Positions 47,898-60,006 of a stretch of 64,000 nucleotides of DNA are shown piece by piece. The notes under the pieces are model-generated. The model searched no databases and had not been told where the DNA came from. It saw only the letters and a list, made by a program, of their open reading frames with translations. Position numbers and translations under genes: made by a program. This DNA comes from Collinsella aerofaciens (lineage in GTDB: Bacteria > Actinomycetota > Coriobacteriia > Coriobacteriales > Coriobacteriaceae), in assembly GCF_028207065.1 (NCBI RefSeq), contig NZ_JAQLFP010000007.1, positions 5,331 through 69,330 of the forward strand, written 5' to 3'. The number at the start of each line of letters is the position of its first letter. The stretch's first letter is position 1.

Positions 47898-50225
47898 TTA
47901 AGCGGAAACTGCGGCGGAAGCGGTATTGCTCTCATCCTCGTCGGTCCAAGCGTGCTTAGGCATGGGACGGAAGATCTGGAAGAGCATCGCAACCAGCAGA
48001 ACGATGGCCACAACCGTCCAGATACCAAACTGGCCAAGGACAAGCAGGTTGTAGAACTGGTTGATGAACAGGCCGATGACCCAAGCGAAGGCGCACTCGT
48101 AGCCGATGGCAATCGCGGTCCACTTGCCGGAGTCCATCTGGTTGCGGATAGTGCCCATGGCGGCAAAGCACGGGGCGCACAGCAGGTTGAATGCGCCAAA
48201 GGCAACGCAAGCGCCCATAGTCGGGAACATGCCGGCAAACGCGGTCCACAGGCTCGGGTCGGTCTCGGCGGCGTCGGCAACGGACAGCAGCGAGCCGGCG
48301 GTGGCGACGACGTTCTCCTTGGCGACAAGACCAGAGACGGTCAGCGCGGTGGCCTGCCAGGTGCTAAAGCCGAGCGGGGCGAAGATCCAAGCGACCAGGT
48401 TACCGAGCATGGCGAGCACGGAGTAGTCCATGAACTCCTCGGGGATGCCGTCCATCGCGGGCAGGAAGCCAAAGGAACCGTTGTAGCTACCAAAATTGGA
48501 GAGGAACCAAACGACGACGGTGGACGCGAAGATGACCGTGCCGGCCTTCTTGATAAAGGCCCAGCAGCGCTCCCACACATGCAGCGCCCAAGAGCGGATC
48601 GCCGGGAAGTGATAAGCGGGCAGCTCCATGACAAACGGAGTCGGGCGGCCGGCAAAGAGCTTGGTCTTCTTGAGCATGAGGCCCGAGGCGATGACGGCAA
48701 AGACGCCCAGGAAGTAGAAGAGCGGACTGATCCACGCGGCGGTGGTGGAAGAATCGCCGATGATGGAACCCATGAGCAGGGCGATGATCGGCAGCTTGGC
48801 GCCACAGGGAATGAATGTGGTGGTCATGACCGTCATGCGACGGTCCTTCTCGTTCTCGATGGTCTTGGTGGCCATGACGCCGGGGACGCCGCAGCCCGAG
48901 GACACGAGCATGGGGATAAAGGACTTACCGGACAGGCCAAAGCGGCGGAACACGCGGTCCATGATAAAGGCGACGCGGGCCATGTAGCCGCAGTCCTCCA
49001 GGAAGGACAGCATCACGAACAGCAGGAACATCTGCGGCACAAAGCCGAAGATGGCGCCCAGACCGCCGACGATACCGTCGCAGACCAGCGAATCGACCAG
49101 GCCACCGTCCTCGGTGCCGCCCGCCACAAGGGCGTCGTGCACCATGGTGGTAATACCGGGGACATAGGGGCCGTACTGTGCCGGGTCGACCGAGTCGGCA
49201 TTGTCGCCCGCAGCCTCGACGGCCGCGTCGTAGGCATCGCGGCCCTGACCGAGCACGTACCAACCGTCGGTACCGAAGAGCTGGTCGTTGGTGAAGTCGG
49301 TCACCGTGCCGCCCAGGGTGGAAACGGCGATGTAGTAGACGCAGAACATGATAACCACAAAAATCGGCAGGCCCAGGATACGGTTGGTAACCACACGGTC
49401 GATCTTCTCGGAAGTGCTCATCTTGGCCGGAGCCTTGGTGAGGCACTCGTCGATAATATGGGCAATCACGCCGTAGCGCTCACCGGTGATGATGGACTCG
49501 GCATCGTCGTCGCAGTCCTGCTCGCACTGGGCGACCAGCTGCCCCACGCGAGCAGCCTTCTCCTTGGTGAGGTTAATAAGCTTGCAGGCGTCCGCATCGC
49601 GCTCGAACAGCTTGACGGCGTAGTAGCGGCGCTTGTTGGCGGGAACGCTCGCCGGCAGGTTGTTCTCGATGTGGTCCAGAACGTCCTCGATGGAGGAATC
49701 GAACTTATGCTCCGGCACCTGGCCCTTGGAAGCGGCAGACTTCTTGACCTGCTCGAACAGCTCCGTGATACCCTTGTTCTTAAGGGCCGAAATCATCATG
49801 ACCGGGCAACCGAGCTTTTTGGAGAGCTTGTCCGTGTCGATCTTATCGCCGTTCTTCTCGACCAAGTCGGCCATGTTGAGGGCGACGACTACGGGCAGGC
49901 CGGTCTCGATAACCTGAAGCGCCAGGTACAGGTTGCGCTCGAGGTTAGTGGCGTCAACCACCTGGACAACGACATCGGGCTCGCCGCTCATGAGGTAGTC
50001 GCGCGAGCATTGCTCCTCGGGGCTATAGGGCGAAAGCGAGTAGATGCCAGGGAGGTCCGTGATGGTGACGCTCTTGTCGCTCAGGAGCTTGGCTTCCTTT
50101 TTCTCAACCGTGACGCCCGGCCAGTTGCCAACGTAGCCGTTGGCGCCGGTGATCAGGTTGAAAAGCGTGGTCTTGCCGCAGTTGGGGTTACCCGCCAGCG
50201 CGACATGGATCTGAGAATCCGCCAT
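47898..50225 (-). CDS. feoB: FeoB ferrous iron transporter
   Basis: A 775-aa iron(II) transporter. The N-terminal G-protein domain has G1 GNPNCGKTT, G3 DLPGIYSLSPYS, and G4 NMAD. A helical spacer follows, then the membrane part with two Gate motifs, including MLVSSGCGVPGVMA and CAPCFAAMGTI. ATG 50225 has AAGGA close upstream. It is preceded by two feoA genes and followed by the Cys-rich partner. Confidence 0.95.
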   Translation of the reverse strand: MADSQIHVALAGNPNCGKTTLFNLITGANGYVGNWPGVTVEKKEAKLLSDKSVTITDLPGIYSLSPYSPEEQCSRDYLMSGEPDVVVQVVDATNLERNLYLALQVIETGLPVVVALNMADLVEKNGDKIDTDKLSKKLGCPVMMISALKNKGITELFEQVKKSAASKGQVPEHKFDSSIEDVLDHIENNLPASVPANKRRYYAVKLFERDADACKLINLTKEKAARVGQLVAQCEQDCDDDAESIITGERYGVIAHIIDECLTKAPAKMSTSEKIDRVVTNRILGLPIFVVIMFCVYYIAVSTLGGTVTDFTNDQLFGTDGWYVLGQGRDAYDAAVEAAGDNADSVDPAQYGPYVPGITTMVHDALVAGGTEDGGLVDSLVCDGIVGGLGAIFGFVPQMFLLFVMLSFLEDCGYMARVAFIMDRVFRRFGLSGKSFIPMLVSSGCGVPGVMATKTIENEKDRRMTVMTTTFIPCGAKLPIIALLMGSIIGDSSTTAAWISPLFYFLGVFAVIASGLMLKKTKLFAGRPTPFVMELPAYHFPAIRSWALHVWERCWAFIKKAGTVIFASTVVVWFLSNFGSYNGSFGFLPAMDGIPEEFMDYSVLAMLGNLVAWIFAPLGFSTWQATALTVSGLVAKENVVATAGSLLSVADAAETDPSLWTAFAGMFPTMGACVAFGAFNLLCAPCFAAMGTIRNQMDSGKWTAIAIGYECAFAWVIGLFINQFYNLLVLGQFGIWTVVAIVLLVAMLFQIFRPMPKHAWTDEDESNTASAAVSA

Positions 50226-50300
50226 TCAATCCTTCTTCCTTGTGTGCCCGCGCTGCTTTCTCCGCGCGAGCTGGATAATGTGCTTCAAAGTTGCTGCATT

Positions 50301-50320
50301 AAGTTAGAAAAACCTAACTT
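50301..50320 (-). promoter_or_regulatory. iron-box-like operator before feoB
   Basis: AAGTTAG-AAAAAC-CTAACTT is a near-perfect palindrome between feoA and feoB, like DtxR/IdeR/MntR-family operators. It suggests feoB is also controlled separately. Confidence 0.55.
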
Positions 50321-50348
50321 TATCTGCAGAAATATGCGCAGCGGGTCC

Positions 50349-50570
50349 TTACTGGACCTCGACGACGGCCGCCTCCTCCTTGCGGATAGAAAGCTCGTAG
50401 CCGCGCACGTTGATCTCGACCGGATCGCCGAGCGGTGCGACCTTTACGACCTTAAACGACGTGCCCTTAATGAGCCCCAGGTCCATAAGGTGGCGGCGCA
50501 GCGCACCCTCACCGTGAAGCTTGACGATGGTAGAGCTCTCGCCCACCTTAACGTCACCCAACGTCTTCAT
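50349..50570 (-). CDS. feoA: FeoA-domain protein, copy 2
   Basis: A 73-aa SH3-like FeoA protein (LRRHLMDLGLIKGTSFKVVK, DPVEINVRGYELSIRKEEAA) that supports FeoB. ATG 50570 follows GAAAGGGGG. It lies between the first feoA and feoB. Confidence 0.9.
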   Translation of the reverse strand: MKTLGDVKVGESSTIVKLHGEGALRRHLMDLGLIKGTSFKVVKVAPLGDPVEINVRGYELSIRKEEAAVVEVQ

Positions 50571-50609
50571 GTACTTGTCCCCCTTTCAGTTTTTGCGGAA
50601 TGTTGCGAA

Positions 50610-50852
50610 CTAACCGACGGTCATGATGTGCATGGCGACCTTGGAATCGATGCCAAAGCGTGCGCCCAGCACGGTGACGATGATATTGGCGCCACTCGAG
50701 CTCACCACGTGGACCTCGCTGCCCTCGACAAAGCCGAGGTCTTTGAGGTGGTGCTTCATGTCCTCATTGCCTTTTACACGAGACACGCGCACGGTTTCGC
50801 CCGCTTTTACCATCGAAAGCGGCATAGCCGGCATCTGCGGTCCGCAAGACAT
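50610..50852 (-). CDS. feoA: FeoA-domain protein, copy 1
   Basis: An 80-aa FeoA protein with a short N-terminal extension (MSCGPQMPAMPLS). The core is KHHLKDLGFVEGSEVHVVSS and ARFGIDSKVAMHIMTVG. ATG 50852 follows AGGAG. It is the first gene of the feo operon. Two FeoA copies in one operon are common in Firmicutes and Coriobacteriia. Confidence 0.9.
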   Translation of the reverse strand: MSCGPQMPAMPLSMVKAGETVRVSRVKGNEDMKHHLKDLGFVEGSEVHVVSSSGANIIVTVLGARFGIDSKVAMHIMTVG

Positions 50853-50895
50853 GAATGAGCTCCTAACGTCGGTTCGTCCTCAACATCGACGCAGC

Positions 50896-50949
50896 AAAAG
50901 TTAACCACGTCTATGTTCGCTATAGTAAACTAGCACGTGGTTAACTTTT
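50896..50949 (-). promoter_or_regulatory. paired operators in the feo promoter
   Basis: AAAAGTTAACCACGT (50896-50910) and its exact complement (50935-50949) face each other 39 bp apart. Each holds the GTTAAC core seen in metal-repressor sites. TACTAT lies between as a -10 candidate. The pair would bracket the promoter. Confidence 0.6.
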
Positions 50950-50998
50950 TGGAAAGGGTCCTATTCAGTTTTCGAAAAAGTTTCCTATATGAAACAAA

Positions 50999-51033
50999 AG
51001 GGCGCGGCAAAGGACCATCCTTTACCACGCCCT
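50999..51033 (-). terminator. terminator of the HPr gene
   Basis: AGGGCGCGGCAAAGGA pairs with TCCTTTACCACGCCCT with mismatches in the middle; CCTTTTGTTT follows on the minus strand. Confidence 0.75.
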
Positions 51034-51040
51034 GTCATGC

Positions 51041-51289
51041 TTAGAGCGAGAGGTTTCTAATCGATGTGACGCAGGAAGCCTCGTCTACGCCCGAAACGCG
51101 GAACACGATATCCTCGCCGCACTCACCGTAGAGAGCCATGAGCCCCATAACGTCGCGACCATCCGTGTGGCGATCGCCGATACTGACTGACACATCGCTA
51201 CGATGCTTGGCAATGATGTCATATAGCAGCGCAACCGGGCGGGCATGAAGTCCCAACGGATCTTTAATCGTCTTTGTAAACTCGACCAT
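51041..51289 (-). CDS. HPr-like phosphocarrier with Asp46
   Basis: An 82-aa HPr protein of the PTS. The phosphorylated His15 and Arg17 are present (PLGLHARPV). At residue 46, where the regulatory Ser of Gram-positive HPr lies in the K-S-I-M-G motif, this protein has Asp in GRDVMGLMAL. It could carry phosphate to EII but not be modified by HPr kinase. ATG 51289 follows GGGAGGGG; upstream in-frame starts are poor. It may be the general HPr or a special one; it is not in a pts operon. Confidence 0.85.
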   Translation of the reverse strand: MVEFTKTIKDPLGLHARPVALLYDIIAKHRSDVSVSIGDRHTDGRDVMGLMALYGECGEDIVFRVSGVDEASCVTSIRNLSL

Positions 51290-51382
51290 GTCCCCTCCCG
51301 CGGCATCGCACATTCGGCCGGCAAAACCCAGCCACGTGGTAGTTATTGTACCGTTAGATGCTTGTCGAGAGCTCCTCTGAAC

Positions 51383-51418
51383 ACCTCGTGGGCAAAAAGT
51401 GGCAAATATGAGTACTGT
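51383..51418. repeat. left 36-bp terminal repeat of an interrupted element
   Basis: It reads ACCTCGTGGGCAAAAAGTGG then CAAATATGAGTACTGT. Its inverted partner is at 53089-53124 with 31 of 36 bases matching. The IS256-family element lies between the two. Confidence 0.75.
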
Positions 51419-51518
51419 CACCGATTTAGTAGCAGCAAAATCGAGAGCAAATTGCCTACTTTGAGCGATTCGAAGAGGTTGAAAGCCGTCAAACGCCCTT
51501 TAAAGGGGGTTATAAATT

Positions 51519-51526
51519 GATTTTGA
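51519..51526 (+). repeat. left target-site duplication of the IS
   Basis: GATTTTGA here and at 53033-53040 flank the insertion sequence directly. Eight bp is the usual duplication length for IS256-family elements. Confidence 0.85.
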
Positions 51527-53032
51527 GGTGGCGCGCGCAGACGTGGTGTAAGAGCGTCCCGAGGTCCGTCGCTGCAAGTCCCGATGTTACTCCTTCTTGA
51601 GACCGCGCCTCTCGACTATCTCGTCCACTATCTCCCTGGCGCGCCGCCCGAGCGCGCGGCGCCTCCCCTCTGTCGGGGCCGGCCTGTCCGCGGGCTCGGC
51701 GAAGCCCTCGGCGGCCGAGGCCTCGGAGAACACGCGCTGCTGGGACCACTGTCCCTCGGTCTCCATGAGGCTCGCGCACGTCAGGCGCAGCATCGACTCC
51801 CTCGAGGGGAAGGACTGCACGACCCTGTAGCGGCGCTTGATCTCGCGGTTGGCGCGCTCCTGGACGTTGTTGGTGCGGAGCTTGGCCCAGTGCGCCCTGG
51901 GGAAGGCCGTGAACGCCAGCGCGGAGTCCTCGGCCTGCTCGAAGACCTCGCCGGCCCTGGCGGACACCGACGCCACCCAGGGCGCCGCCTCGGCCCACAC
52001 GCAGCGCGCGAGGTCGGGGTCGTCCTGGTAGACCGCGGCGCGCACGAGGTCCCTGACGGCCGCCTTGGAGTCCTCGGGCCTGCCCGAGCAGGCGCTCTGG
52101 AGGTTGCGCCGCAGGTGCGTCACGCAGCGCTGCCAGGCGCAGCCCTGGAACAGGCGCGAGACGGCGGCCACGAGCCCGGCGTGGCTGTCGGAGACCACGA
52201 GGCGAACGCCGGCCAGCCCGCGCTCGCGCAGCCCGCCGGGGAATGCCGCCCAGGAGTCCTCGCTCTCGGTGTCGACCACGTCGCAGCCCAGGAAGTGCTT
52301 GCGCCCGTCGGCGCCCAGCCCGATCGCGGTCACGACGCCCTGCGAGACGACCGACGAGCCGACCCTGCAGCTCATGTAGGTAGCGTCGAGCCACAGGTAG
52401 CAGCACGGCGTGCCCGACAGGTCGCGGCGGCGGAACTCCGCCACCTCGGCGTCGAGGTCGGAGCAGAGGCTCGAGACCTCCGAGCTCGACAGCGAGGATA
52501 TGCCCAGCTTGGACGCCACGCGCTCGACCTTGCGGGTGGACACGCCGCATACGTACATCTCCTGCACGATGGCGGCCACCGAGGTGTCGACGCGCGACCA
52601 TCGCGCGGGCATGCCCTCGGGGCAGTAGGTGCCGTGCCTGAGCTTGGGTATCTCGAGCTCCACGTCGCCCACGGCGGTCTTGAGCGACCTGGGGCGGTAG
52701 CCGTTGCGGCTGTTCTCCCTGCCGTCGCTGCGCTCGTTGCGGCTCGCGCCGCACATCTGCTGGGCCTCGGAGTCCATCAGCGCGTTCATCACGCTGCCCA
52801 GCACCCTGCACGCGAACTCGCGCGCGTCGCCGCACTCCTGCCAAAGCCTCGCCGCCTCGAGGGCCTCGTCGCGGCCGAGGCGCAGTACACTCTCTTCTTG
52901 GGGCATCGCCTTTCCTTCCATTCGTCACCTTCATTACTCCAACGACGAATTCTAGGCGGTGTCCCCTCCCTTTCAAGAAAGGGCGGAGGCGGGGCATGCC
53001 CCGCCTCTTACACCACATCTCTGCGCGCTACC
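51527..53032 (-). mobile_element. IS256-family insertion sequence, complete
   Basis: A 1506-bp element with 28-bp terminal inverted repeats, 24 of 28 matching (left GGTGGCGCGCGCAGACGTGG, right complement GGTAGCGCGCAGAGATGTGG, both continuing TGTAAGAG). It contains one transposase gene and has intact 8-bp duplications, which points to a recent, simple insertion. Confidence 0.9.
51587..52921 (-). CDS. IS256-family (Mutator-type) transposase
   Basis: A 444-aa DDE transposase. Active-site residues are visible as YLWLDATYM, LVVSDSHAG, and the Glu in NNVQERANREIKRR. The N-terminal region has the MCGASRNERSDGRENSRNGY segment typical of the family. ATG 52921 has AAGGTG upstream; ATG 52906 with AAGGA is an equally good start. 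The frame is intact, so the element may be active. Confidence 0.93.
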   Translation of the reverse strand: MEGKAMPQEESVLRLGRDEALEAARLWQECGDAREFACRVLGSVMNALMDSEAQQMCGASRNERSDGRENSRNGYRPRSLKTAVGDVELEIPKLRHGTYCPEGMPARWSRVDTSVAAIVQEMYVCGVSTRKVERVASKLGISSLSSSEVSSLCSDLDAEVAEFRRRDLSGTPCCYLWLDATYMSCRVGSSVVSQGVVTAIGLGADGRKHFLGCDVVDTESEDSWAAFPGGLRERGLAGVRLVVSDSHAGLVAAVSRLFQGCAWQRCVTHLRRNLQSACSGRPEDSKAAVRDLVRAAVYQDDPDLARCVWAEAAPWVASVSARAGEVFEQAEDSALAFTAFPRAHWAKLRTNNVQERANREIKRRYRVVQSFPSRESMLRLTCASLMETEGQWSQQRVFSEASAAEGFAEPADRPAPTEGRRRALGRRAREIVDEIVERRGLKKE

Positions 53033-53040
53033 GATTTTGA
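53033..53040 (+). repeat. right target-site duplication of the IS
   Basis: GATTTTGA, identical to 51519-51526. Confidence 0.85.
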
Positions 53041-53088
53041 GCCCGTTTTTGCTCAGAACAGGCCGAAAAATATGACACCTCTTTTGCA

Positions 53089-53124
53089 ACAGTACTCATA
53101 TTTGGCATTTTTTGACCACGGGGT
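53089..53124. repeat. right 36-bp terminal repeat of an interrupted element
   Basis: It starts ACAGTACTCATATTTGGCAT and is the inverted partner of 51383-51418. Without the IS and one duplication, the element would be about 228 bp. Confidence 0.75.
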
Positions 53125-53148
53125 CCAAAACCATGCCCCAAAACACAA

Positions 53149-53176
53149 AAGGAGGGGCCTCGTAAGGCCCCTCCTT
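53149..53176 (-). terminator. terminator of the APC transporter
   Basis: AAGGAGGGGCC pairs with GGCCCCTCCTT; TTTTGTGTTTT follows on the minus strand. Confidence 0.85.
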
Positions 53177-53223
53177 AGGAAAGGGAATCGATTTATTCCA
53201 CAGCCGTAGATTAATCCTAGCCG

Positions 53224-54699
<1,476 letters not shown>

Positions 54700-54840
54700 T
54701 CATCCGTTATATCTCATCTAAAACCGTCCGGACTGCAAGCGCAATCGTGGACGGCGCACCTGCTAAGGGGAATGGGGAAAAGGGAGTCAACAAAGCCATC
54801 CCCCTTAACGGCGCGAAGCAAACGCCCAAACGGACGAATA

Positions 54841-55296
54841 CTACTTGTTGGGGAAGGAATAACCTTCAACCGTCACGTGCAGTACCACGACGCGGGAATC
54901 CGCGGCATCGGCCACGACACGGTAGGCCTCGTCAATTTCGACGACGGCAACGCCGCCGGCGGGAATCGTCACGGTCTCCCCCGCACCCTCAAAGCGCTCG
55001 CGATCATCGATATCGCTGTAAGCGCGGATGCAGGTGAGGTCTGCCTTGGGGGCAACCTCGACGGTCAGGTCGCCGTCGAGCGGAGCGAGCACGGCATGGT
55101 AGCGACGGTGACCGACCAGATCGGCAGTAGCCGCCTCGTGAGCGTTCACCCACCAATACACCAGCGAGTCGCCGATGGAGTACGCCACGTCGTGCTGCAG
55201 GTCGGCAACGCCATCGAGCGCCTGGCCGGTGCGCACCCACTTCTTGACGGACTTCATCTGAGCGTCGAAATCGGCGCGCGAGTTAAAGACATGCAT
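54841..55296 (-). CDS. ebgC: EbgC, beta subunit of evolved-type beta-galactosidase
   Basis: A 151-aa cupin-like protein of the YhcH/YjgK/EbgC family (ADLVGHRRYHAVLAPLDGDL, YSDIDDRERFEG, GGVAVVEIDEAYR). In E. coli it binds the large subunit and is needed for full activity. ATG 55296 is 3 bp after the ebgA stop, so the subunits are made together. Confidence 0.88.
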   Translation of the reverse strand: MHVFNSRADFDAQMKSVKKWVRTGQALDGVADLQHDVAYSIGDSLVYWWVNAHEAATADLVGHRRYHAVLAPLDGDLTVEVAPKADLTCIRAYSDIDDRERFEGAGETVTIPAGGVAVVEIDEAYRVVADAADSRVVVLHVTVEGYSFPNK

Positions 55297-55299
55297 GAC

Positions 55300-58323
<3,024 letters not shown>

Positions 58324-58343
58324 TCATCGTAGTGATTCTTGTG

Positions 58344-58353
58344 CAACCGGTTG
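58344..58353. promoter_or_regulatory. LacI-type operator O1
   Basis: Perfect palindrome CAACCGGTTG within TGCAACCGGTTGT, 36 bp before ebgA. Confidence 0.75.
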
Positions 58354-58385
58354 TCCTTATCTTACGGGCGATGCAAAAAACTGTG

Positions 58386-58395
58386 CAACCGGTTG
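58386..58395. promoter_or_regulatory. LacI-type operator O2
   Basis: The same palindrome, 42 bp from O1. Confidence 0.75.
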
Positions 58396-58430
58396 TCCGC
58401 TGAACGGTCGATTTGGCCGGATTAACGGTG

Positions 58431-58440
58431 CAACCGGTTG
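58431..58440. promoter_or_regulatory. LacI-type operator O3
   Basis: The same palindrome, 45 bp from O2. The step of about four DNA turns places all three on nearly the same face, suited to cooperative or looped repression by the divergent regulator. Confidence 0.75.
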
Positions 58441-58684
58441 TACAACCGCAACACTTATGTCACCCTGAATATCGAAACTCAACGCAAAACATCGTTCTTA
58501 AGCTCGTAGGCAACCGCCACGCCCGCTGATATCTCACCCACACGAGACGTATTCGATTGCGGCTTGGTTGCAAAACGACACCTGTCACCGGATATCATGA
58601 ACGCTGTTCAGGTGCACTATAGTAAGCTGTATCCGCACCAGCCCGTATCAGTGACAACATCGACCGCATTTTCCAGGAGACGCC

Positions 58685-59701
58685 ATGACCCAGCCAGTTC
58701 GCACCGCACCTACGCTTGCCGAGGTTGCCGCAGCTGCCGGCGTGTCGCGCTCCACGGCATCGCGCGCCCTCAACGATTCGCCCCGCATTAGCGAGGAAAC
58801 CAAAAAGCGCGTCCGTGCGGCGGCCAAGAAAGTCAATTTTGTCCCCAACGCTCGCGGCCGAGCGCTCGCTGTCGGGCGCACGGAAATCATCGCCGTGCTC
58901 GTGACCGAGCCCCTGAGTGAGCTCTTCAGCGACCCCACCTATAGCGAATTTTTGAGCGGCATTACCGAGGAACTGTCGGAGTCGTCCTATCTGCCCGTTA
59001 TCTTGCAGGCGTCTTCTACGCATGAGCGCAACCGCGCACGCGAGCACTTTGAGCGCCGCTCGTTCGACGCCGTGATCGACGTCTCCCCCTACAAGGGCAG
59101 CGAGCTGCTCGAGGTGCTGCGCGAGCTGGGCGTACCCACCGTGTTGTGCGGCCAGCTCGAGGGCCACCCCTATCGCGATGTGTTCTCGACAGTCTACTCT
59201 GACGACGAAGAGGGTGGACGCTTTGCGGCACTCGCTATGAAAGAGCGCGGGCGCAAAGATATCGTCGCCGTGTTGGGACCGCAAGACAACCCCGCTGTTG
59301 TCGACCGCCTGCGCGGCTACCGCACCGTCCTGGGCGAAGAGCTCCCAGGCGCAAACGTTATCTATACCGGCTGGAACAGCGGAGACGGTTATCAGGCCAT
59401 GCACCAGATCCTCGCGCGCGAGATTGCTTTCGATGGCGTGCTCTGCGGATCGGACCGTATCGCGGCTGGCGTCATCACCGCACTCAACGAGGCAGGCCTA
59501 TCTGTTCCGGCGGACGTTTCCGTCGTCGGCTTCGACGATCACGAGATTGCGGCGCGCTGCGTCCCCGCACTCACGACCGTCCGCCAGCCCCTGCGCGAAG
59601 AAGGCCACATGGCCGCCAACATTGCGCTCGACATGATCAAGGGCGCCGAGCCCACCACCTCCGTGATGCACATGCAGCTCGTTCAGAGAGACTCGCTGTA
59701 G
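58685..59701 (+). CDS. LacI-family repressor of the ebg genes
   Basis: A 338-aa regulator with helix-turn-helix TLAEVAAAAGVSRSTASRAL and hinge NARGRALAVGRT, then a sugar-sensor domain (EIIAVLVTEPLSELFSDPTY, FDGVLCGSDRIAAG, DVSVVGFDDHEIAA). ATG 58685 follows CAGGAG. It is divergent from ebgAC with three CAACCGGTTG operators between, so control of ebgAC is very likely. Galactoside response is inferred. Confidence 0.88.
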   Translation: MTQPVRTAPTLAEVAAAAGVSRSTASRALNDSPRISEETKKRVRAAAKKVNFVPNARGRALAVGRTEIIAVLVTEPLSELFSDPTYSEFLSGITEELSESSYLPVILQASSTHERNRAREHFERRSFDAVIDVSPYKGSELLEVLRELGVPTVLCGQLEGHPYRDVFSTVYSDDEEGGRFAALAMKERGRKDIVAVLGPQDNPAVVDRLRGYRTVLGEELPGANVIYTGWNSGDGYQAMHQILAREIAFDGVLCGSDRIAAGVITALNEAGLSVPADVSVVGFDDHEIAARCVPALTTVRQPLREEGHMAANIALDMIKGAEPTTSVMHMQLVQRDSL

Positions 59702-59706
59702 GAAAC

Positions 59707-59908
59707 TGGGCCGGGCTTTTCGCCAGACAGTTGTTGCGGAAAGCCTGCCCCGTTTTGAGCGCTCATTCTGGGGCACAGTTTCCGTTAGACCGCTCAAGCG
59801 GAAACTGTGTCCCATTATTTTGCCGAATTCTGGGTCGCGCTTTCCCAGAGGACCCCCTTTGGGAAAGCGCGACCCGTTCTGGACGCAGATTCCGGGACGT
59901 ACTTTCCG
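59707..59908. repeat. 62-bp tandem array of compensated hairpins
   Basis: Three full units and a partial fourth start at 59707, 59769, 59831 and 59893, an exact 62-bp step. Each unit has GGG-x-C-4 nt-TTTCC, a 14-nt loop, the pairing arm, and a linker ending ATTC. Unit 2 arms (59770-59784, 59799-59813) and unit 3 arms (59832-59846, 59861-59875) pair over 14-15 bp though their cores differ (ACAG/CTGT against GCGC/GCGC). It lies between two converging genes. Confidence 0.85.
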
Positions 59909-59952
59909 CAACGCCCGGTCATCCCATGCCCCCACAATCTCGGCGTATAAAA

Positions 59953-59983
59953 AACGAGGGAAGGCACGTGTCCTTCCCTCGTT
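59953..59983 (-). terminator. terminator of aspS
   Basis: AACGAGGGAAGG pairs with CCTTCCCTCGTT; TTTTTTATA follows on the minus strand. Confidence 0.9.
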
Positions 59984-60006
59984 ACGGGCAATATGTAGCC
60001 GCTTGC

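Noticed and set aside
47817..50858. A 1013-codon plus-strand frame opposite feoB
   Set aside because: Shadow of feoB and feoA; no domain and no ribosome site.
51584..53209. A 541-codon plus-strand frame across the IS
   Set aside because: Antisense to the transposase, crosses both IS ends, and has no domain.
59707..59908. CRISPR array
   Set aside because: The conserved and variable parts are interleaved within hairpins and there is no constant repeat with unique spacers, nor cas genes.
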